NCBI RefSeq assembly: GCF_016623615.1
Contig: NZ_JAEHFX010000007.1
Coordinates: forward strand, 62,001 to 126,000
From: Adhaeribacter terrigena
GTDB taxonomy: Bacteria > Bacteroidota > Bacteroidia > Cytophagales > Hymenobacteraceae
Length of the DNA stretch: 64,000 nucleotides
Reading direction: 5' to 3'
The first letter of the stretch is position 1, and every line of letters begins with the position of its first letter. The translations under genes were made by a program, and so were the position numbers. Below are positions 7,626-15,512 of the stretch, piece by piece. The notes under the pieces were generated by a model. That model ran no database searches. It saw nothing but the letters and a program-made list of their open reading frames with translations, and had not been told where the DNA came from.

Positions 7626-9323
7626 TTAAATCCCCAGCACGTCTTTACCTTGCTCAAAGGTAACATCTACCGGAATATTGGCTTTTTGCAGGCGGTCGAG
7701 GTCTTTTTGTAATTCCGGACCAACTTTGCCTTGCTCGGTGAAGAGTTTTTTCACGCCTTCGTAGTCGCCGTTGCCTTGCAGGGTAAGCAGAATTTCGGAA
7801 AGCTTATTCATAGCCTGCTCCATTTTGGCATAATCTACGCGGTAGGTGCCGGTTTTAGCATCGCGCTGGAAAGCACCTTGTTCGGCAAAATAATTGAACC
7901 GCACCATATTAGCTGCCCCGTGCGCCTCACCTGCCCCAAACCGAACGGAACGAATTACGCTGGCCAGGAAAGTGGTGTAATAATCTTTCAGATCGCCTTC
8001 AATCATGCCTTTTTTATGGAGTTGCGTGATCATGTATAGTCCCAGAATATCGGCTTTACCTTCTTCAATGCCTGAGCCCTGTTCTTTAAGCGCTTCCCGC
8101 ACCAGGCCTTTGCCGTTCACGGTTTTCTTGATGCCTAAGCCGTGCGCCACTTCGTGAAACATGGTGGTAGCAAAAAACGCATCGAAAGTTAGGTGTTTGC
8201 GCTGATCCTGGGCAATGAGCATGTTCCCGATCGGCATTAAGATTTTGTTGAATTTGGCGCGCATGGCATTTTTGAGTTGCAGCCGGCGCGCGCCTTTTTT
8301 CAGTTGTACTTCTTCGTCGTTGGGCAGGTTTATGGCAATGGTTTTACCGCCAGTGTTGGCGTGACCGGCGTAATAAAGCACATCGTAAGCGTTTAAGTCA
8401 GCATCGGTGCCTGGTTTTTCTGCCTTATATTTGGCCGGAACCGGTAAGCCTTTCTGCAATTCGGGTAACGTGGCCGCATATTTTTCCAGCTTTTTGCTCC
8501 ATTCTTTATCTTTCACCAACAAATAAGCTTCGTGCGCGGCTTTATAACCGAAAAGCTTGTCTTCGTAAACCTCGATCGGACCAACCACAAAATCGATGGT
8601 ATTGGTTTTCATGTCCATCCAGGCAAGGTCGCTAGGCTGGTATTTATCCGTTAACAAAGCATCGGCGCGCAGGGTCAGGTATTTTTTCAGGCCCGGATCT
8701 TCAGCTAAAGCAGCGGCTTGTTTCAGTAATTCGGAAGCTTGTTTCAGCTGCGTGGCATACGCAGTGCGGTACGGAATCGTAACAAGCTTACCTTTGGAAT
8801 CGCGGCGCAGCAAGGTATATTGGCTCGTTTTCTCGGGGAGGTTTGCGCTTTCGAATTCGGCTTTGGTCATGTTGGCCGGGTAGAAATTGGCGCCTTCCGG
8901 TTTCTCGCCTACGCCCGGCACAAAGGGTTTATCTTCGTTCAGGCGGTCCCAGGGGCCATAATTCATTTCGATGTAGCGTTTCAGATCGGCATCGGTAGTA
9001 GCATTAACCAGCGAATCGTAATTGGTATAGGTCTGCTGCTTGAAAATATCGTCCATAATTTTTGCGCAATCCAGCAGCAGCGGGATCATTTGCTTTTCTT
9101 TGGCCGTGAGTTTGCTCAGGTCGGCGGTTAAACGCACCGGTGCGTATTGTTTAATGCGATCGGCTATGGTTGCAGTTTGCACCGTATCGGTCGTGGCGGT
9201 GGTATCGGCGGGTAAATTGGCGGCGTTCGGAATTTTTTCGGTTTCCTGTACCGTACGTTTGTTTTCGCAGGCAAAAAGCATGGTTGCAGCCAAGGCGCTG
9301 CATAGAAAATGGTTACGGTTCAT
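7626..9323 (-). CDS. M49-like zinc peptidase lipoprotein (DPP III family type)
   Basis: 565 aa. Lipoprotein signal: MNRNHFLCSALAATMLFAC, with Cys19 as likely lipid site and no clear +2 retention Asp. The zinc site is FHEVAHGLG with a downstream EEGKADILGLY, matching the two-part metal motif of the DPP III / M49 superfamily. Classical DPP III has HExxxH, while here the spacing is HExxH, as in some bacterial relatives. Predicted to act in the periplasm or at the cell surface; substrate unknown. The start at 9323 places the lipobox correctly. Confidence 0.75.
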   Translation of the reverse strand: MNRNHFLCSALAATMLFACENKRTVQETEKIPNAANLPADTTATTDTVQTATIADRIKQYAPVRLTADLSKLTAKEKQMIPLLLDCAKIMDDIFKQQTYTNYDSLVNATTDADLKRYIEMNYGPWDRLNEDKPFVPGVGEKPEGANFYPANMTKAEFESANLPEKTSQYTLLRRDSKGKLVTIPYRTAYATQLKQASELLKQAAALAEDPGLKKYLTLRADALLTDKYQPSDLAWMDMKTNTIDFVVGPIEVYEDKLFGYKAAHEAYLLVKDKEWSKKLEKYAATLPELQKGLPVPAKYKAEKPGTDADLNAYDVLYYAGHANTGGKTIAINLPNDEEVQLKKGARRLQLKNAMRAKFNKILMPIGNMLIAQDQRKHLTFDAFFATTMFHEVAHGLGIKKTVNGKGLVREALKEQGSGIEEGKADILGLYMITQLHKKGMIEGDLKDYYTTFLASVIRSVRFGAGEAHGAANMVRFNYFAEQGAFQRDAKTGTYRVDYAKMEQAMNKLSEILLTLQGNGDYEGVKKLFTEQGKVGPELQKDLDRLQKANIPVDVTFEQGKDVLGI

Positions 9324-9408
9324 AAAGGAGATTCTGTAACTAAAAAAAATGATGAACCGGAAATTTAGGGTTTGTAAACCGAAAATGGAAATAAAGCCGG
9401 CCGGATAT

Positions 9409-9450
9409 AAAAAATATTTTAAAAATGGTATGTTTCCGGCTTCAAAAAGT
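9409..9450. repeat. 42-bp A/T-tract element
   Basis: Core AAAAATGGTATGTTTCC followed by GGCTTCAAAAAGT; the left arm is degenerate AT-rich. It lies between divergent genes. Confidence 0.6.
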
Positions 9451-9497
9451 AACCTGCAACCTGATTTTCAGGTTTAGAGAATAAACCTTAACCACTT

Positions 9498-10349
9498 ATG
9501 CTTTTGAACGAAGATGTACTGAATCAGCCGGTTACGCCTGTTCCGGCGGTCAGCAGACAACGAACCGTAGCGGCTAACAGCACCATTTTATTTCTGCTGG
9601 CTTACCTGGTTAGCTACCTCGCCTACCAAATAGCCACCCTGGCGGCCGCATTTTCGGCCCGCATCCCTACCGTATTTCACCTGGGGCACCTCGAATTTAA
9701 GATCCCCGACTCCGCCTGGCGTACTGCCGATGTGATCGCGGTTTACGCCGCCGGTCCGGTCGTGGCGCTGGCGCTGGCATTTTTGGCTGGAGTGCTTTTT
9801 ATGGTTGTCCGGAAGAAAAGAGGGCTGCAAAAAACGTTCTTTCTCTGGACTTTCCTGCACGGCTGCAACCTGTTTTTCGGGGCTTTAATTGCCGGTACCA
9901 TCACCAAAAGCGGCTTCTGGTTTGCCATTCGGTGGAGCGGTTTCAACGATACGGCGCTTTGGATCATGGCTTTCCTTTTCATTTTTATCTTGCTGGCCAT
10001 CGGCGTTTTAGCGGCCCCGGCCTTCCTGTTTTCCTGCGATTCTATTTCCCTGATGGAATTTCAGAACCGGCCTAAAATGCTGGCAGCAACGGTAATGTAC
10101 CCCTGGCTTTTTGGTAGCTTTTTCCTGGTGCTGCTTAAATTCCCGGACCTGCAGTATTACGAATTGCTGCAAATTTTCACCCTGATGCTGATCTTGCTGC
10201 CCGTCTATTTTCTGAACCAGCAAAACCTTTTTTCTGAAACCGTGGAAATGCCGAAAAGAACGCGGCTGGCCCAAACTGCATTGGTGCTTTTGGTAATTAT
10301 GGCGGTTGCTTATCGCTTGCTATTACAACACGGTAGGTTTTTTAACTGA
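9498..10349 (+). CDS. Multipass membrane protein, unknown function
   Basis: 283 aa with about seven hydrophobic helices (for example TILFLLAYLVSYLAYQIATL, VIAVYAAGPVVALALAFLAG, ALWIMAFLFIFILLAIGVLA, TALVLLVIMAVAYRLLL). A short hydrophilic N-terminal tail of about 25 residues precedes the first helix. No family motif recognised. It stands alone between a divergent peptidase gene and a lipoprotein gene 83 nt downstream. Confidence 0.75.
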   Translation: MLLNEDVLNQPVTPVPAVSRQRTVAANSTILFLLAYLVSYLAYQIATLAAAFSARIPTVFHLGHLEFKIPDSAWRTADVIAVYAAGPVVALALAFLAGVLFMVVRKKRGLQKTFFLWTFLHGCNLFFGALIAGTITKSGFWFAIRWSGFNDTALWIMAFLFIFILLAIGVLAAPAFLFSCDSISLMEFQNRPKMLAATVMYPWLFGSFFLVLLKFPDLQYYELLQIFTLMLILLPVYFLNQQNLFSETVEMPKRTRLAQTALVLLVIMAVAYRLLLQHGRFFN

Positions 10350-10432
10350 AAAACTGCCTTGTAACTTTTCGGGCGAAATGGAGTTTGATGCAGGTAAGCT
10401 ATTGCTTCCTTTTAAACTTATTTTCAAAAACT

Positions 10433-11128
10433 ATGAAACCACTTTTTTGCTTCAAAACCATAGCCTTTTCCGCCGCGGTGGTATTTTGTTTAAGCAGCTG
10501 CGAACGCACCACCCGCACCGAAACCAACACCGAAGCCACCGACCGCGATACGGTTACCGTTAGCCGCACCGAAACCACTACCAAAACCAAAGCCGACGAC
10601 GAGGTGCGCGATTTTCAAGACTGGGTAAACGATAAAACCAACCGGGCCGATAGTAATGCCAAAGAAAAATGGCCGGAAGTAAAAGAAGATTTCAAAACCC
10701 GCAGTGCGCAGCTTGATGCTAAAATGGACAGCTTTTCTGCTGATACGCGCCGCGAATACGAAGCAGCCAAAGCCCGTTACCAGGCCTGGGAAAACCGCCG
10801 CGACACCCGCACCAGCCGCCCGCTCGATAATGCCCATCTCTCCAGCTGGCGCAACACTTTGCTCGGAAATTTCGGCAATTTAAAAACCGTAACGGCAACC
10901 AACGTTAAAGAAGTTTACCTCACGTTTATGGGAGCCGTTCGCGCCAAAAAAGCCAACTGGACGCAGGAAGACTGGGATTACGTGGACCAGGTTTACGGAG
11001 AACTGAACCAGCGCAAACGCGAGATCGACAATGCCATTTCTACCACCGATGCTGTAAAGATCAAAACCCTGCAGGCCGAATATTTAACCCTGGAGGCCTC
11101 GGCCGATGCCCAGGATGTAACCCGGTAA
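10433..11128 (+). CDS. Lipoprotein with helical C-terminal region
   Basis: 231 aa. Signal peptide MKPLFCFKTIAFSAAV ends in a lipobox LSSC. The next 30 residues are Thr/Arg/Asp-rich linker. The rest is strongly helical and charged (DFQDWVNDKTNRADSNAKEK, SAQLDAKMDSFSADTRREYE, WTQEDWDYVDQVYGELNQRK), suggesting helical bundles. No known family. ATG at 10433 is chosen over the upstream non-ATG start because it begins the signal peptide. Part of the signal peptide is encoded by a 42-bp element copy (10441-10482). Confidence 0.78.
   Translation: MKPLFCFKTIAFSAAVVFCLSSCERTTRTETNTEATDRDTVTVSRTETTTKTKADDEVRDFQDWVNDKTNRADSNAKEKWPEVKEDFKTRSAQLDAKMDSFSADTRREYEAAKARYQAWENRRDTRTSRPLDNAHLSSWRNTLLGNFGNLKTVTATNVKEVYLTFMGAVRAKKANWTQEDWDYVDQVYGELNQRKREIDNAISTTDAVKIKTLQAEYLTLEASADAQDVTR
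10441..10482. repeat. 42-bp element encoding part of a lipoprotein signal peptide
   Basis: ACTTTTTTGCTTC then AAAACCATAGCCTTTTCC, read in frame as LFCFKTIAFSAA in the signal peptide of the 10433 gene. Confidence 0.6.
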
Positions 11129-11159
11129 TTATTAACGGGATTTGCGGGGCTATAATAAA

Positions 11160-11256
11160 GTCCCCCTTTGGAGGGGGTAGGGAGAGGACTCACGCATTTC
11201 TGAATTAAATTATCGGAAAAACTGGAAATCCTCCCCTACCCCCTCCAAAGGGGGAC
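11160..11256. repeat. Inverted pair of G/C-tract repeats
   Basis: GTCCCCCTTTGGAGGGGG plus GTAGGGAGAGGA (11160-11188) faces its complement (11229-11256), able to form a hairpin of about 28 bp. A third copy stands at 27343-27371. Each copy is itself a small palindrome (CCCCCTTTGGAGGGGG). This type of repeat is widespread in Bacteroidota intergenic regions. Confidence 0.8.
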
Positions 11257-11258
11257 AA

Positions 11259-11294
11259 AAAAAAGCCTGCTTCGTTTCCGGAGCAGGCTTTTTT
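11259..11294. terminator. Bidirectional terminator
   Basis: AAAAAAGCCTGCT (11259-11271) pairs with AGCAGGCTTTTTT (11282-11294); it serves the convergent lipoprotein and ferritin-like genes. Confidence 0.85.
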
Positions 11295-11325
11295 AATTTC
11301 AACAATTGCTACTTTAACCCGGAGC

Positions 11326-11817
11326 TTACATAGCTTGCTGGTTAATGTAATTTTTCGCCAGTTTATTCAGGTTGGTATCGGCGTTTTGTTCTTCGTCTAA
11401 GGTAGTACGCAGAATCTTCGCAATATCGTCCATGCCTAAGCGGTCGGCATAATGCGCTGCCGTGCCGTAACCGGAAATTTCGTAGTGCTCAATGCGTTGC
11501 GCTTCGGCAATTAAACCGGCGTCTTTCACATCCGGGTCCGCATCTTCGTGAATCATGTCTTCGCCTTCTTCAATCAGGCCTTCCATGGCTTTGCATTTCA
11601 TGCGTCCCGGGCTGATGCCTAACTTTTCGCAGATCTGCTCAATGCGGGCTTTCTGTTCTTCGGTTTCGGTTAAATGCGCTTCAAAAGCAGCTTTCAGTTT
11701 CGGATCCTGCGCTTTTTTAGCCATTTTTGGTAAGGCTTCCAGCAATTGCTTTTCGGCGCTGTAAAGGTCTTTTAGTTGGTGATGAAACAGTTCTTCCAGA
11801 TTTTTAAGTTTAGGCAT
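11326..11817 (-). CDS. YciE/YciF ferritin-like protein (DUF892)
   Basis: 163 aa. It starts MPKLKNLEELFHHQLKDLYSAEKQL, the typical DUF892 opening, and contains paired helices with Glu/His residues suited to a di-metal site (HLTETEEQKARIEQ, AQRIEHYEISGYG, LDEEQNAD). Family members form ferritin-like four-helix bundles and are stress-induced in enterobacteria; the substrate is not known. Cytoplasmic, no signal peptide. Independent unit with its own terminator. Confidence 0.92.
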   Translation of the reverse strand: MPKLKNLEELFHHQLKDLYSAEKQLLEALPKMAKKAQDPKLKAAFEAHLTETEEQKARIEQICEKLGISPGRMKCKAMEGLIEEGEDMIHEDADPDVKDAGLIAEAQRIEHYEISGYGTAAHYADRLGMDDIAKILRTTLDEEQNADTNLNKLAKNYINQQAM

Positions 11818-11896
11818 AGCTTTATATTTGGGTTTGTATAATTTCTCCGGCTTGCATATACGGGGGCTTCCCTAAAAGCGTTTTATATAATTACAA

Positions 11897-12436
11897 TTAC
11901 TGCGTAACCGCCAGAATATGAACCTTTACCGTTTTACCCATGGGCGGGAAAGCCGATTTACCAAGGTTATAATCTTTGCGGTTCAGGGTAATATTGCCTG
12001 AATACACCACCTCGCTCCCTTGTTGTTCGCGCTGAAAGGGAATGGTTACCTCGTGGGTGCGGTCTTTAATGGTCAGATCGCCGGTAACTTTGTAGCCCTG
12101 GGCCGTTTTGGCAAAGCTTTTCGACTGGAATTTTATTTGGGGGTAGCGTTCGGCATCAAAGAATTTTTCTTTCCGGAGATCGGAATCGCGGGCGCGGTTT
12201 TCGGTATTTACGGTAGCCGCGTCCACGGTGGCCTGCATATTGCTGGCGGCCAGGTTATTTTCATCGAAATTTACGGTGCCCTGCATGCCCGTTATGGTAC
12301 CATCTACAGTTCCGCCCATATGGCTTATGCTGAAAGTTACCTTCGACTGGGAAGGAATGATCTGCGCAATAACTAGCTTCCTGCTTCCCAGAGCAAGTAA
12401 GAAGCCGATGAGTAAAAACCTTAGAATTTTCTTCAT
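11897..12436 (-). CDS. YceI family periplasmic protein
   Basis: 179 aa. Signal peptide MKKILRFLLIGFLLALGSRKLVIAQ, then the YceI lipocalin-like barrel: SKVTFSISHMGGTVDGTITG near the start, NTENRARDSDLRKEKFFDAERYP (the NxxRDxHLRxxxFFD signature) and LTIKDRTHEVTIPF. YceI proteins bind polyisoprenoid lipids in a hydrophobic pocket; the physiological role is unclear. Slightly short at the N-terminus but all core strands are present. Confidence 0.92.
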   Translation of the reverse strand: MKKILRFLLIGFLLALGSRKLVIAQIIPSQSKVTFSISHMGGTVDGTITGMQGTVNFDENNLAASNMQATVDAATVNTENRARDSDLRKEKFFDAERYPQIKFQSKSFAKTAQGYKVTGDLTIKDRTHEVTIPFQREQQGSEVVYSGNITLNRKDYNLGKSAFPPMGKTVKVHILAVTQ

Positions 12437-12632
12437 GCCGTAACCCGTATAAAAAACACAACCTGCCTTGCCTTTATACGCACGTTTTTCAACCCTAAAC
12501 CGGAATTGCCTAAAACCTGGAGCCCTTTACAAAATTTACCGGCTCGTAATCCGTTAGATAATTTCTCCGGAAAGGAATAATATCAGCCTGAAATTTCGGG
12601 ACACAGGTTTATTTCCGGATATTGCCGGGCCA

Positions 12633-12674
12633 GATTTTGCCGCCAAAAACGGTATCTTTCCGGCCTGAAAAACC
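12633..12674. repeat. 42-bp A/T-tract element
   Basis: GATTTTGCCGCC then AAAAACGGTATCTTTCC, then GGCCTGAAAAACC. The centre TATCTTT also resembles a -7 promoter box for the GH3 gene 30 nt downstream. Confidence 0.7.
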
Positions 12675-12703
12675 GTAACCCAATTATCTAATTACTTCGC
12701 TTC

Positions 12704-14641
12704 ATGTATTTCCTGGTTCCGGTTGGAAGAATGCCTTTTTCGTTTTTCCGCGTTCTTATTTGCTTTTCCATTCTGCTTCTTTCGCTTAGTAGCTGCCGCC
12801 GGAAACCGGTTGTTCCCGCAGAAAATCCTAAACCGCAATACCCTAAAACCGCAAAGCAAATTCAGCAGGGTACTTTTATGCAGGCCCTGAATACCGAATC
12901 GGAATGGGTAGATTCGGTTTTTAATACGCTCACGCCCGACGAACGCATTGCCCAGCTCATGATTGTGGAAGGTTATTCGAACCAGGGAAAAAAATACGAA
13001 AAAGACCTGCAGATGCTGGTAAAGAAATACAAAGTGGGCGGCATCATTTTCTTCCAGGGCGGGCCGATCAGGCAGGCGCGATTAACCAACAAACTGCAGG
13101 CCGTTTCCAAAGTACCGCTCATGCTCAGCATGGATGCCGAATCTGGCGTAGGTATGCGCCTGGACAGCGCCGTGCAATACCCGTTGCCCATGCTTTTAGC
13201 CGCCGCCCGCACCGATAGCTTTGCCTATAAAATGGGGGCCGAAATTGCGCACGAATTCCGGCGGCTGGGCATGCACCTGAACTTTGCGCCCGTAGCTGAC
13301 ATCAACAACAATCCGGCAAACCCCGTGATCAGTTACCGCGCTTTTGGCGAAAACAAGGAGATTGTAACGGCTAAATCGGTAGCGTTTATGAAAGGCATGC
13401 AGCACAACGGCGTAATTGCCTGCGCCAAGCATTTTCCCGGCCACGGCGATACCGATGTAGATTCACATTTCGACCTTCCGGTAGTACCTTTTACCCGTAA
13501 ACGCCTCGATTCGCTGGAACTTTATCCGTTCCGGGAGCTGATAAAAGAGGGCGTAGGCGGTATAATGGTGGCACACTTAAATATTCCGCTGCTCGACGAA
13601 CTTCCTAACATTCCGGCAACGCTCTCTTACCCCATAACCACCAAACTGCTGCAGCACGACCTGGGTTATAAAGGCCTGGTAATTACCGATGCCATGGTAA
13701 TGAAAGGCGTTACCAAATACCACCCCCCGGGCGTGGCCGAAGTAAAAGCCCTGCAGGCCGGCAACGATATTCTGGAGCGTCTGGTAAGCGTGCCGGTAGC
13801 GCTGCGCGAAATAAAAGCGGCCATTAAACGCGGCGAGATCAGCCAAGCAGAAATAGACCGGCGCTGCAAAAAAGTGCTAAAAGCCAAGCTTTGGGTAGGC
13901 CTGAACCAATATAAACCCATCGAAACCAAACACTTGTATGGCGACCTGCATTCGGCTGAATCGGATAAACTGAACCGGGAATTTGCCGAAGCTTCGGTAA
14001 CCGTTTTGCGGAACCACAAAAACACCCTGCCGCTTAGCTGGACCAAACTTTACAAAAACAAGACGAAAGTAGCCAGCATTAGTTTTGGAGCCTCAAAGCC
14101 TACCGTTTTTCAGAAACTGGCGCAGGAACAGATTCAGGCCCCGGCTTTTACTATTAACCGCAAAAACACCAAAGCCCGCGAGCTGCGCAACCTGCGCAAA
14201 GCCCTGAAAAAGTATGACCTGCTCCTGATCAGCATTTACGGACCAAACCTGCGGCCCAGCAACAATTTAGGTTACGGCAAACCCGAAACCGAATTCCTGA
14301 ACGAACTGGTTAGGTCGGGCAAAGCGGTGGTGCTTTTCTTCGATAATGCTTATTCCTTGCCTCAGTTTGAGGGAATACAAAATGCGCGGGCGCTGGTAGT
14401 TGGTTATCAGCAGATCACGCCGGTGCAAAAAGCCGTAGCCAAAGTGGTTTTCGGGCAACTAAAACCGCGCGGCATTTTGCCGGTAACCGTAAATGCGCAT
14501 TTTAAATATGGCGCCGGCTTAACTTTTCCTATTTTAGCGCCCGCATTGGCAAAACCGGCGCCGGCTAAGTTGATAGCACAGCAACATAAAAAAGCAACGC
14601 CCAAAAAAGCCCCAAGCCGGAAAAAAAGTAATTCCCGTTAA
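12704..14641 (+). CDS. GH3 family lipoprotein, beta-N-acetylhexosaminidase type
   Basis: 645 aa. A hydrophobic signal ends in LSSCRR, a lipobox. Catalytic domain features of the NagZ branch of GH3: [18 protein letters not shown] (His/Asp loop) and [13 protein letters not shown], where the Asp is the expected nucleophile. A second GH3-type alpha/beta domain follows (residues about 430-600; [32 protein letters not shown]). The tail is Lys/Pro/Ala-rich ([13 protein letters not shown]). Likely peptidoglycan or glycan hydrolysis at the envelope. ATG at 12731 is an alternative start that gives a shorter signal peptide. Confidence 0.88.
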   Translation: MYFLVPVGRMPFSFFRVLICFSILLLSLSSCRRKPVVPAENPKPQYPKTAKQIQQGTFMQALNTESEWVDSVFNTLTPDERIAQLMIVEGYSNQGKKYEKDLQMLVKKYKVGGIIFFQGGPIRQARLTNKLQAVSKVPLMLSMDAESGVGMRLDSAVQYPLPMLLAAARTDSFAYKMGAEIAHEFRRLGMHLNFAPVADINNNPANPVISYRAFGENKEIVTAKSVAFMKGMQHNGVIACAKHFPGHGDTDVDSHFDLPVVPFTRKRLDSLELYPFRELIKEGVGGIMVAHLNIPLLDELPNIPATLSYPITTKLLQHDLGYKGLVITDAMVMKGVTKYHPPGVAEVKALQAGNDILERLVSVPVALREIKAAIKRGEISQAEIDRRCKKVLKAKLWVGLNQYKPIETKHLYGDLHSAESDKLNREFAEASVTVLRNHKNTLPLSWTKLYKNKTKVASISFGASKPTVFQKLAQEQIQAPAFTINRKNTKARELRNLRKALKKYDLLLISIYGPNLRPSNNLGYGKPETEFLNELVRSGKAVVLFFDNAYSLPQFEGIQNARALVVGYQQITPVQKAVAKVVFGQLKPRGILPVTVNAHFKYGAGLTFPILAPALAKPAPAKLIAQQHKKATPKKAPSRKKSNSR

Positions 14642-14666
14642 TCAAGATCAAAAAACAAAAGAGAAA

Positions 14667-14855
14667 ATGAGGATCCGAAAGAAAGTAAAAGTATTACTGC
14701 CGCTGGAAGCCGGAAAATTTGTAGCCATGGGCGTTTTTGTGAAAGCCGCCGAAAAAGATAACTGGACCGAAGCCGAAATCCAGTATATAATAGACGAGGT
14801 GGTGGAAGCAGATGAAAGCGAAGGCCTGAAGATCCTGCAGGATTACGTGCAGTAG
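14667..14855 (+). CDS. Small conserved-looking protein of unknown function
   Basis: 62 aa: basic start ([18 protein letters not shown]) and acidic end ([18 protein letters not shown]). It begins 26 nt after the GH3 stop on the same strand and may be co-transcribed. The composition and codon use fit a real gene. Its stop codon lies in the first bases of a 42-bp element. Confidence 0.6.
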   Translation: MRIRKKVKVLLPLEAGKFVAMGVFVKAAEKDNWTEAEIQYIIDEVVEADESEGLKILQDYVQ

Positions 14856-14896
14856 TTTTTTAACCGGAAAACGCTATGGTACAGGCCTTAAAAAGT
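14854..14896. repeat. 42-bp element overlapping a stop codon
   Basis: AGTTTTTTAACCGG then AAAACGCTATGGTAC, then AGGCCTTAAAAAGT; both arms present. Its first two bases belong to the TAG stop of the upstream gene. Confidence 0.8.
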
Positions 14897-14911
14897 ACTT
14901 AAACCAAAAAT

Positions 14912-15307
14912 TTAAGCGCGTTCAATCCAGGTTCTGGCAGAATTCAGATCCTGGAAATATTCTACGGGGTGCGTAAGCTGCGGCCGGATCTTACTCATCA
15001 TGCTGCTCATGGCCATCTGGTTGAACATATCGTCGGCAATAACCAGGGCCCATTTCTGAATATGGAGGCTTTTGAAAAGCGGCAACCATTCGTTCACGCT
15101 CCACTCCTGGTCTGCCTGCCGGATCGCCTTCATTTCCTTCATATTGTTTAGCCACTTGGTAAGGTTGTATTGCCGTGAGATCTGGATGGCAACTGTATTG
15201 GCTTCCCGGTATTCATCGGAGTTGGCAAACCCGTGCCACGTTAAAATAAGCAGGCTTTTTTCCGGCTCTATTTCAATGGTAGCAAATGGTTTGTCGAATT
15301 GTAGCAT
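14912..15307 (-). CDS. STAS-like protein of unknown function, paralogue of 57514 gene
   Basis: 131 aa. Pattern LLILTWHGFANSDEYREANT, then LTKWLNNMKEMKAI and WALVIADDMFNQM, aligns along its length with the protein at 57514-57921 (LVMTWKGLLPSKGFREVH, ISKLLCDARRMKTIG). The alternating beta-alpha layout resembles SpoIIAA/STAS-like domains, often regulatory. No signal peptide. Single gene between element copies. Confidence 0.7.
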   Translation of the reverse strand: MLQFDKPFATIEIEPEKSLLILTWHGFANSDEYREANTVAIQISRQYNLTKWLNNMKEMKAIRQADQEWSVNEWLPLFKSLHIQKWALVIADDMFNQMAMSSMMSKIRPQLTHPVEYFQDLNSARTWIERA

Positions 15308-15460
15308 GGGTATTTTCTTAATAACCAGATACTGGCTGGATAGTTTACCAAACCGGCTCCGGGCAATAACACTTTTTTAATGTTCAAATATATTTAATTT
15401 AGATATCGTGTGCAAATCATTAGCGCTTTCCTTAAACAGTTAGGGCCAAAGTCATAAATA

Positions 15461-15488
15461 AAAGAAGCCGGCATAAACCGGCTTCTTT
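15461..15488 (-). terminator. Terminator of the TonB receptor gene
   Basis: AAAGAAGCCGG and CCGGCTTCTTT flank a 6-nt loop 25 nt beyond the receptor stop. Confidence 0.75.
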
Positions 15489-15512
15489 GCATTGCAGGAG
15501 TATTTTACAGAT

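Noticed and set aside
11160-11256. Attenuator or riboswitch from the inverted G/C-tract pair
   Set aside because: It lies downstream of a gene and a third copy stands elsewhere; better explained as a common dispersed repeat.
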